12,226 bases of DNA from Candidatus Gastranaerophilales bacterium HUM_12 (lineage in GTDB: Bacteria > Cyanobacteriota > Vampirovibrionia > Gastranaerophilales > Gastranaerophilaceae), in assembly GCA_002102825.1 (NCBI GenBank), contig DABJ01000033.1, positions 2,016 through 14,241 on the forward strand, written 5' to 3'. Within the stretch, counting starts at the first letter, position 1. Each line of letters starts with the position of its first letter. A model generated the notes under the pieces. It searched no databases. It was not told the DNA's origin and was given only the letters and a program-made list of their open reading frames with translations. Positions 6,852-12,226 of the stretch are shown here, one piece after another. A program made the translations under genes and the position numbers.

Positions 6852-7715
6852 TTAGTAAGGAAGTTTTATTTTAATCTGTTCATTTTCGTTGAAATCAGAC
6901 GGACGAGATTTTTTCTCACTATTCCCAAGCATTACAACAGCATCAACTTTTGCTATTGTTTTTTGTGTGTTTGCAGGAAATACCGTTATGTCTTGATATT
7001 CATAACTTTTTATGAGTTTTCTGATTCTTTCTTTGTCCATTGGAGACAATTGCATTGAACGAATGGTTATGTTTGAAATTCTGCCATATTTATCAACATT
7101 GAATGAATAATAAAACCAAGAGCCGAGTTCATAATCATCAAGAGAATGAATATACATGCTATCATCAATAATCTGATTTATGAAATTACTCTTCCACGTA
7201 TTCCAATCAATATTTTTTACTATATATCTGTTCCTTTGTACTGGTTGAAAATCTTTTTTAATCGGCTTTGGTGTATAGTGTGTATTGTTTAAACCATTTT
7301 CAATATCACGCATTTTGTTTTTTTGATTTTCGTAATCCGCAAGTTGTTTATTTAACTTTGAATTTTGATTTTTAAAATCATTTGTAGTGTATTTTATTGA
7401 GTTGTTAGAAAATCTGTTACCTGTGTTTGAAAAATCGGTATTTTGAGTTGTTGAATTTTGGTTTTGGAATTTAATGTTGTTTGCATCTAAATTTATATTT
7501 TTGTTGGTCGCAGAAACATCTGTGTTTGATAATTTCGATTGGTTTACCTTAATATCAACATTCTCATTTTTAATATCTGTGTTATCATTTTTTAGTGTAA
7601 AATTTTGGTTTGTAAATTGAATTTTCTTCCTTTGGGAAGAGTCATCTATAGTTAGTACACAAATTGTCACTAATATAAAAATAGCTATTCCAGATGTAAT
7701 GAACCACTTTTGCAT
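6852..7715 (-). CDS. Single-pass membrane protein, Asn-rich heptad stalk and TonB-C-like domain
   Basis: I do not recognise this 287-residue protein as a named family. Residues 4-22 form one hydrophobic anchor, preceded by Lys3, so the rest should face the periplasm or exterior. Residues 36-98 are Asn-rich degenerate seven-residue repeats (NQNFTLK, NDNTDIK, NENVDIK, then weaker copies). A Lys/Asn/Gln-rich linker follows to about 165. Residues 169-263 look like a compact alpha/beta domain: DWNTWKSNFINQ, then a strand with FNVDKYGRISNITI, then a helix and FPANTQK with a final strand AKVDAVVML. This order resembles TonB/TolA C-terminal domains, but the match is weak and only by eye. It is the last gene of a three-gene operon, seven bases after the preceding stop and with no clear Shine-Dalgarno, which suggests translational coupling. 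It may reach across the periplasm for the membrane core encoded next to it. Confidence 0.75.
   Translation of the reverse strand: MQKWFITSGIAIFILVTICVLTIDDSSQRKKIQFTNQNFTLKNDNTDIKNENVDIKVNQSKLSNTDVSATNKNINLDANNIKFQNQNSTTQNTDFSNTGNRFSNNSIKYTTNDFKNQNSKLNKQLADYENQKNKMRDIENGLNNTHYTPKPIKKDFQPVQRNRYIVKNIDWNTWKSNFINQIIDDSMYIHSLDDYELGSWFYYSFNVDKYGRISNITIRSMQLSPMDKERIRKLIKSYEYQDITVFPANTQKTIAKVDAVVMLGNSEKKSRPSDFNENEQIKIKLPY
7422..7610 (-). repeat. Degenerate heptad-coding repeat (about nine units)
   Basis: The segment encodes residues 36-98 of the 287-residue protein. It divides without gaps into nine seven-residue units beginning NQNFTLK, NDNTDIK, NENVDIK, VNQSKLS, NTDVSAT and NKNINLD. Asn occupies most first or third positions and an aliphatic or aromatic residue is frequent at the fourth or sixth. 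The DNA copies are diverged, so this is an old or selected protein repeat rather than a recent tandem expansion. Confidence 0.55.
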
Positions 7716-7722
7716 TTTCTAT

Positions 7723-9306
7723 TTAATCCAACATTGATAATAATTCATTATAGTTATTGATTTTGAACATTGTAGAGCTCAAAAGATGTGTTTCTGCGAT
7801 AAGTAAAGCTGTTGGTACGAGTGCTGTTACAAAACTCAAAAACATACCTTGAATATCTCCACCTATTTCAGTAATGAAATAAGATACGTTCATTGTGAAT
7901 TCAATAAGGATAATGAAACAAGCAATAGACATTACAACATTTTTTTCTCTTGAAAGATTTCTCATTGAATCAATACCAAGAACGGTTACACCGTGGCTGT
8001 TGTAATCATGAAATCCGTCAAATTTAATGATTTCAGAACCTTTAATTTGTTTTGAGATTGTAAAGGCTCTAACAAAAGAGAAAAATGCGAAAATAATCAA
8101 AAATGTTGCTAGAACCAAGAATATCGGGCTAAATCTTAAACCGGAAATTCTTACCCAATTAGCTGCTTCTGGGAAACAACTTGCTAATGTGTTAGAAACA
8201 CCATAAGCTAGAAATGGAGCTGTTAAAATTCCGATAAAAGTTTCAACAATCATTTTTAATTGGTTATTAACTAAGTTATTTTTGATACTATTTATTCTGT
8301 TTTCGCTTAATTTATTAACAAAAGTATTGATTAGATTTCTGTAGTTTTTCATTACGGATTCAAAATCTTCTCTGTATTCATAATTTGTTAATTGGTGTTG
8401 ATAATTTTTAATTTGGAATTTGAAATATCCGCAAGCTGTTGCAACTGCTGTTAAAGCACCTACAAATAGTAGTGAAATAAAAAATGATGCAGCTAAAAAT
8501 CCCGGAATTGTTTTGTAATAAAATAAATTGATTACATAAATTATGAACATAAAAATTATGCCAGTAAAAATTATCAATTTTTGTGCAATATCAGAATCTC
8601 CAAGTCTTTTAGTTTGGTTGAAGTCTAGTAATGCATAAACTCCTTGTTTCAAAATCATGGATATTGCAATAACAATTGCCGATATGCAGATTAAAAATCC
8701 AACATTTGTTGTTAGATTTAATACAGCAGATGAGTTATCAACTTTTAAGCCAAGTAAAAAGTTTGTAACTCCAAAAGCACTTACAATTGATAGAATTACC
8801 ATAGCAATGTGCAAAACTACCGATGTGATATTTGCAGATCGGATTAAATTTTTTAGTTCTACAAGTTTATAGCCAATTTCTTTTATGATGGCAATCCTGT
8901 TCGTTTCAACCGGACTATTGAAAACATCTTCTTTTATATTGTTTGAAGTAGTTTGTACCGTTTGAGCTGTTTTTGTACGTGTAGTTGCCCTTGTTGATTT
9001 TTGAGAACTTGTCTTTGGTAGTTCAATTGAAACTTCAATATTGTCATGAAGGGTAGGAGAACTAAGTGAAAAATTCTGTGGAACAAGGACTTTAGAAAAA
9101 GATTTATTGTTTAACAAAATTTCTTTATCGTTGTTTGAATTAACCAAAACGTAGTTGTTATATTTTTGAGTATAAATAAGTTTTAAAGTTGTTTCTTCTT
9201 TTAATTCTTCAATAAAAAAATTACAACTATCGTTATTTCCGATAACGATAGTGTTTTGGTTTTCAAATTCTTGAATTTTATCTAAATATTTTATAATAAT
9301 TTTCAT
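7723..9306 (-). CDS. Polytopic membrane protein with FHA-like N-terminal domain
   Basis: I do not recognise a named family. Residues 1-97 look like a small beta-rich cytoplasmic domain with FHA-like features: TIVIGNNDSCNFFI near 19-32, YNNYVLVNS near 49-57 and ILLNN near 63-67. This recalls the forkhead-associated-like N-terminus of EssC, but the phosphothreonine-binding residues are not convincing. A Thr/Ser/Lys/Arg-rich linker covers 99-125. About eight membrane segments follow, near 161-187, 200-222, 243-263, 268-293, 351-373, 393-415, 457-478 and 486-509, with a polar stretch at 296-350 between the fourth and fifth. The 527-residue protein is the middle gene of the operon: its start is 24 bases from the stop of the vWA gene and its stop is seven bases from the next start. 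GGAG 11 bases upstream is a weakly spaced ribosome site. A role as the membrane core of an envelope complex is inferred from topology and neighbours only. Confidence 0.8.
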   Translation of the reverse strand: MKIIIKYLDKIQEFENQNTIVIGNNDSCNFFIEELKEETTLKLIYTQKYNNYVLVNSNNDKEILLNNKSFSKVLVPQNFSLSSPTLHDNIEVSIELPKTSSQKSTRATTRTKTAQTVQTTSNNIKEDVFNSPVETNRIAIIKEIGYKLVELKNLIRSANITSVVLHIAMVILSIVSAFGVTNFLLGLKVDNSSAVLNLTTNVGFLICISAIVIAISMILKQGVYALLDFNQTKRLGDSDIAQKLIIFTGIIFMFIIYVINLFYYKTIPGFLAASFFISLLFVGALTAVATACGYFKFQIKNYQHQLTNYEYREDFESVMKNYRNLINTFVNKLSENRINSIKNNLVNNQLKMIVETFIGILTAPFLAYGVSNTLASCFPEAANWVRISGLRFSPIFLVLATFLIIFAFFSFVRAFTISKQIKGSEIIKFDGFHDYNSHGVTVLGIDSMRNLSREKNVVMSIACFIILIEFTMNVSYFITEIGGDIQGMFLSFVTALVPTALLIAETHLLSSTMFKINNYNELLSMLD

Positions 9307-9330
9307 ATAAAGCTCTACTCCATTGTATTA

Positions 9331-9996
9331 TTACCTTCCAATAGCATTTAAAAATCTCCTAAGTGCCTTGTTGGAAGTCATTTCAGTTCCGATTATCAAA
9401 TGATTTTCTCCCAAAACAGGAGTTAATTTTTCTTTTACCATATCAAGTTTTTCCGGTTCTGCATATAAGAACATCATCGAAAAATTTCCGATTTGATTTT
9501 TAACTTGTGCAACTTCATCAGGGAAAGTGTTCCAGTTGATTTGTTTTGAAGAAGCACCTTCATTTTCCAAATCTCCAATTACGACAACGGCAGGAACATA
9601 TCCGTCTTTTTTCATGTTTATTGCGTGGTTAAATGCTTTTTTTAATGATAAACCATAAGCCGTTCCGTATTCTTTAGAATTAATTTGAGTGAATTTTTCC
9701 ATTGATTTCCGAACTTCTGCACTTGATTGTGGAGAGCCTTCATAAATCAAATATGAATCTTCTGACACTCGAAGAATTTTGATATTGTCTTCAGGGTCAA
9801 GCATTGAGCAAAGTTGCCTAATTATCATTTTCTGTTTTGGTAATCGTTTTTGGTTTGATGCTGATGAATCAACTACAAAAATTACTGCAGCTTTGTGAAA
9901 ATCATCAACTTTTAATTTTGATAACCCCAAAATTGACAAGCCTAACAGTACAAAGCAAATTGCTGAAAATATAATTATTTTAAACGTATTATTCAT
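9331..9996 (-). CDS. Membrane-anchored von Willebrand factor A domain protein
   Basis: This is a 221-residue vWA protein. Residues 6-26 form an N-terminal membrane anchor after Lys6, with no lipobox, placing the domain outside the cytoplasmic membrane. The domain runs from about 36 to 217. The MIDAS metal site looks complete: Asp43-x-Ser45-x-Ser47 in FVVDSSAS, Thr112 in YGTAYG and Asp142 in VIGDLEN. vWA domains bind partner proteins through a divalent metal, so this is probably a docking or assembly factor rather than an enzyme. It resembles BatA/BatB-type proteins in having an anchor and one vWA domain, but it lacks their neighbours (MoxR ATPase, DUF58), so that name is not given. It is the first gene of the three-gene operon. 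No Shine-Dalgarno precedes the ATG, and the proposed promoter would leave a leader of only about eight bases. No alternative Met lies nearby. Confidence 0.85.
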   Translation of the reverse strand: MNNTFKIIIFSAICFVLLGLSILGLSKLKVDDFHKAAVIFVVDSSASNQKRLPKQKMIIRQLCSMLDPEDNIKILRVSEDSYLIYEGSPQSSAEVRKSMEKFTQINSKEYGTAYGLSLKKAFNHAINMKKDGYVPAVVVIGDLENEGASSKQINWNTFPDEVAQVKNQIGNFSMMFLYAEPEKLDMVKEKLTPVLGENHLIIGTEMTSNKALRRFLNAIGR

Positions 9997-10011
9997 ACTT
10001 AATAAAATACC

Positions 10012-10041
10012 ATAAAATTTAAAAAATCGAAATCATGTAAA
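10012..10041 (-). promoter_or_regulatory. Possible promoter of the vWA operon with a very short leader
   Basis: On the minus strand TTTACA (10041-10036) is followed by an 18-base spacer and TTTTAT (10017-10012). The -35 has one mismatch to TTGACA; the -10 is weak. Transcription would begin near 10005, only about eight bases from the ATG at 9996. That would fit the lack of a Shine-Dalgarno site there. Confidence 0.35.
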
Positions 10042-10054
10042 TGTATGAATGATT
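10021..10054 (-). terminator. Weak possible terminator after the dehydrogenase pair
   Basis: On the minus strand AATCAT (10054-10049) can pair with ATGATT (10036-10031) across a 12-base loop, followed by TCGA and a run of six T residues (10026-10021). The stem is all A-T apart from one G-C pair and would be unstable, so read-through into the vWA operon is quite possible. Confidence 0.25.
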
Positions 10055-10055
10055 A

Positions 10056-11093
10056 TTATAACCAAGGGTTAATCAGGAATTTTATAGCACGTCCTTGGAT
10101 ATGTTCATTCATTGCATATTCAACTTTGTCAAGTGGTAACGTATCTGTGATTAATTTTTCTACTTCCATATCCCCTGATGCAATGTAGTCTAATGCCATT
10201 CTAAAATACTTTGGCGTATGGTGGAAAACACTCATCATTTTGATATCTCCATAGTGCATTTTTGTTGTGTCAAAGGTTACTTTAGAACCCGATTTGCAAC
10301 CTCCAAAGAAATGCACTGTTCCTCCAGGTCTTACACAGGCAAAAATTTGTTCCCAAATCTCCGGTAATCCAACGCACTCAATTGCCACATCAAGTCCTTT
10401 ATTCTCATCTGAAAATTCTCTAAAAATTCTTTCCGGATTAGAATATTTTTTTAAGTCAATAATTTCATCAACATGGGCAAAATCTTCAGCGGCTTTAAGT
10501 TTCATTGGATTTCTTCCTGCAACGATTACTCTTGCTCCCATTAGTTTTGCAACCCTTGCAAATAATAATCCTATTGGACCGATGCCGATAATTCCGACAC
10601 TATCGCCTGCTTTAATTCCTGTTCTTTCTGCCCCATGAACAACGTTTGCTAAAGGCTCACAAAATGCAGCTCTTTCAAAACTCAAGCTGTCCGGTAAGTG
10701 GAGCATATTCTTTTTTACGATTCTGGCTGGAACTGTAATGTATTGAGCATAAGCTCCGTTTAAAAGATTTAAATTTTCGCATAAATTATATTCTTGTTTT
10801 TTACAGTAGAAACATTCACCACATGGAGCTGAATTTGCGGCAACTACTCTGTCACCAACTTGAAAACCCTCAACATTTCGTCCTACTCGTTCAATAATTC
10901 CTGCAAATTCGTGCCCAAATCCTGACGGAATTTCTTTGATTAAAACAGGGTGACCTCTGCGGAAAGTTTTTACGTCTGTTCCACAAGTCAAAGCTGCCAT
11001 AATTTTTACAACGACTTCACCATCTTCCGGAGGTTTTACCATAACTTCTTCATATCGTATGTCTTTTGGTCCGTAATATTGAATTGCTTTCAT
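10056..11093 (-). CDS. Zinc-dependent medium-chain alcohol/polyol dehydrogenase
   Basis: This cytoplasmic zinc-dependent dehydrogenase belongs to the threonine/sorbitol dehydrogenase-like MDR group, oxidising a secondary alcohol or reducing the ketone with a nicotinamide cofactor. Catalytic zinc ligands are visible as Cys37 (TCGTD), His61-Glu62 (GHEFAG) and Glu146 (CEPLANV). The structural zinc site is Cys91, Cys94, Cys97 and Cys105. The Rossmann motif is GIGPIG at 170-175. The second strand ends VIVAGRNP (189-196), with Gly-Arg where NAD-specific members have an acidic residue, so NADP(H) preference is plausible. At 345 residues it is full length. AAGGAA lies upstream of the ATG. Its start is 20 bases from the stop of a second, divergent MDR gene, so the two are almost certainly cotranscribed. 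The exact substrate cannot be assigned; a sugar, polyol or cyclitol is possible. Confidence 0.9.
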   Translation of the reverse strand: MKAIQYYGPKDIRYEEVMVKPPEDGEVVVKIMAALTCGTDVKTFRRGHPVLIKEIPSGFGHEFAGIIERVGRNVEGFQVGDRVVAANSAPCGECFYCKKQEYNLCENLNLLNGAYAQYITVPARIVKKNMLHLPDSLSFERAAFCEPLANVVHGAERTGIKAGDSVGIIGIGPIGLLFARVAKLMGARVIVAGRNPMKLKAAEDFAHVDEIIDLKKYSNPERIFREFSDENKGLDVAIECVGLPEIWEQIFACVRPGGTVHFFGGCKSGSKVTFDTTKMHYGDIKMMSVFHHTPKYFRMALDYIASGDMEVEKLITDTLPLDKVEYAMNEHIQGRAIKFLINPWL

Positions 11094-11113
11094 TAAAGTT
11101 CCTTATAATTTTA

Positions 11114-12097
11114 TTAATTTGCTATTTTTATGTATGCTTTTAAAATCTTATTATCTAGAGTGTCATTGATGGCTTTTTGAACATTTTCTAAATTGTATTC
11201 GGTTGATAATCCTGAAACTTTGACATCTTTATTTTTTAATAGTTCAAAAGAATCTTTTAAATCTGCAGGAGATGGAGAATAACTTCCAAGAACTGTCAAT
11301 TCTCTATAATAAATTTCATTATTTGCATATCCAAAGTTTTGCGGAGTGCTTGAAAATACCAAAATTTTTCCGCCATCTCGAACATATTTCAAAGCGGTTG
11401 GAATTGCCTTATCAGAACCAGATGTCATAAAAACACCATCTGCTTTGATACTGTCACACATTTCAGTAACTTTAAATGCTTCAATTCCTAAGTTTTTTAA
11501 AAGTTCAACTCTTGATGTAATTAAATCGCAACCGATAACATTCATACCGAAAGCTTTCAGTGCTTGAGCCATAAGTATTCCGATTGAACCTAAGCCGACA
11601 ACTAGTGCTGTTGAATTTTGTCTTAAACCTGCCCTTTTCACAGCTCGAATGCAACAACCTAATGGTTCATAAAAAGCGACTTCGTCATTTGTCAAATTTT
11701 TAGGTTTTAGATACGCAACATTTCTAAGATGTTCTTCTGATACAAAAACATACTCACTGAACCCTCCAGGGAAAATGTTTGTTTCTTTAAAATGTCTGCA
11801 CATAGAAACATTCCCATTTTTGCAGTATTCACATTTGCCGCAGGGAATGTGGTGAGAAGTTATGATTGTATCACCAACTTTGAAGTTTGTATCTGAATTT
11901 ATATCAGTAATAAATGCTACGATTTCGTGACCTAAAACAGTTCCTTGTTTTGCTCTATGCTGAGTTAATTTAACTATATCAGAACCACACAATCCACAAC
12001 CGAGAACTTTAACCAAAGCACCTTTGCGACCATTTAATTTTTCATCTTCTCTATTTTTTATAACAAGAATGTCATTTTCAATTTCTGCAACTTTCAT
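11114..12097 (-). CDS. Zinc-dependent medium-chain dehydrogenase, NAD-type
   Basis: This is a second MDR-family zinc dehydrogenase, 327 residues, clearly diverged from its neighbour. Catalytic zinc ligands: Cys37 (GLCGSD), His57-Glu58 (LGHEIV) and Glu144 (YEPLGC). Structural zinc: Cys86, Cys89, Cys92 and Cys100 in CGKCEYC and the following turn. The nucleotide motif is GLGSIG at 168-173. Asp191 at the end of the second Rossmann strand (VIGCDL) is the residue that normally binds the NAD ribose, so NAD(H) is the likely cofactor. It is the first gene of the pair; GAGG lies five to six bases before the ATG, and an extended -10 promoter is just upstream. The shorter length than usual (about 345) reflects a short loop and C-terminus rather than truncation, since all motifs are present. 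Substrate unknown; a sugar or polyol pathway step shared with the neighbouring enzyme is the simplest reading. Confidence 0.9.
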   Translation of the reverse strand: MKVAEIENDILVIKNREDEKLNGRKGALVKVLGCGLCGSDIVKLTQHRAKQGTVLGHEIVAFITDINSDTNFKVGDTIITSHHIPCGKCEYCKNGNVSMCRHFKETNIFPGGFSEYVFVSEEHLRNVAYLKPKNLTNDEVAFYEPLGCCIRAVKRAGLRQNSTALVVGLGSIGILMAQALKAFGMNVIGCDLITSRVELLKNLGIEAFKVTEMCDSIKADGVFMTSGSDKAIPTALKYVRDGGKILVFSSTPQNFGYANNEIYYRELTVLGSYSPSPADLKDSFELLKNKDVKVSGLSTEYNLENVQKAINDTLDNKILKAYIKIAN

Positions 12098-12119
12098 ATC
12101 GCCTCACTCTTTCACCTTG

Positions 12120-12128
12120 ATTCTATCA
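12120..12128 (-). promoter_or_regulatory. Extended -10 promoter of the dehydrogenase pair
   Basis: On the minus strand TGATAGAAT (12128-12120) fits an extended -10 (TGn followed by TAGAAT). No good -35 is seen 16-18 bases upstream, which extended -10 promoters can tolerate. The start of transcription would be near 12113, leaving a leader of about 15 bases that carries the GAGG ribosome site. The remaining bases to 12226 show no convincing gene or structure. Confidence 0.4.
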
Positions 12129-12226
12129 CAAAGGGAATGAAAGAGGAAATTGCTTTTTCTATGAAAAATGAATGGAGAGAAGTGAATAGTTTATTATTTG
12201 TTTTATTGTTATTCTGTAACTAAAAA

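Noticed and set aside
6852..7715. Calling the 287-residue protein TonB
   Set aside because: The C-terminal similarity is weak, there is no Pro-rich spacer, and ExbB/ExbD genes are absent.
9331..9996. Naming the vWA gene batA or batB
   Set aside because: The MoxR ATPase and DUF58 genes that define Bat operons are absent and the neighbours are different.
11094..11113. Promoter between the two dehydrogenase genes
   Set aside because: The 20-base gap has only a ribosome binding site (AAGGAA); cotranscription is simpler.
12137..12223. 28-codon plus-strand reading frame at the right edge
   Set aside because: The G-rich stretch touches the ATG with no usable spacing, the composition is low complexity, and no family resemblance is seen.

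Overview
This 12.2 kb window comes from a very AT-rich bacterial genome (about 30% GC by eye). All eight intact genes lie on the minus strand; the only plus-strand coding sequence is a decayed HipA-like remnant at the left edge. A class I-type hybrid cluster protein points to an anaerobic or microaerobic life. A single-pass protein with a weakly TonB-like C-terminal domain suggests a double-membrane cell. AT-rich gut lineages such as Gastranaerophilales (Vampirovibrionia) would fit, but this is a guess from composition and gene content, since no rRNA or taxonomic marker is present.

Layout, left to right. Bases 1-22 are a terminator for a plus-strand gene outside the window. Bases 28-426 are a truncated hipA-family pseudogene with an in-frame stop, ending 12 bases from the convergent end of a 1018-residue SF1A helicase fused to a PD-(D/E)XK, iron-sulfur-type nuclease (439-3495). 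A strong minus-strand terminator (3565-3598) separates the helicase from hcp (3616-5151). Next come a SulP-family anion transporter with a STAS domain (5236-6777) and a tight three-gene operon (6852-9996). At the right are two adjacent zinc-dependent medium-chain dehydrogenases (10056-12097).

Transcription runs right to left in probably four or five units: the dehydrogenase pair from an extended -10 promoter near 12124; the three-gene operon from a possible promoter near 10012-10041; sulP from a convincing promoter at 6805-6833; hcp from its own leader or by read-through from sulP; and the helicase-nuclease after the hcp terminator. The sulP and hcp leaders share an identical 12-base element at a similar distance from the start codon, and sulP also has a 9-bp inverted repeat around its -10 box.

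The most interesting part is the operon at 6852-9996. It encodes, in order of transcription, a membrane-anchored von Willebrand factor A protein with intact MIDAS residues; an eight-helix membrane protein with an FHA-like N-terminal domain; and a single-pass protein with an Asn-rich degenerate heptad-repeat stalk and a TonB-C-like domain. I recognise no named system with this composition. The likely topology is a cytoplasmic FHA-like sensor, a polytopic membrane core and two periplasmic domains, which suggests an uncharacterised envelope-spanning complex. There is no gene-free stretch over 300 bases, and I see no tRNA, rRNA, CRISPR array, insertion sequence or riboswitch.
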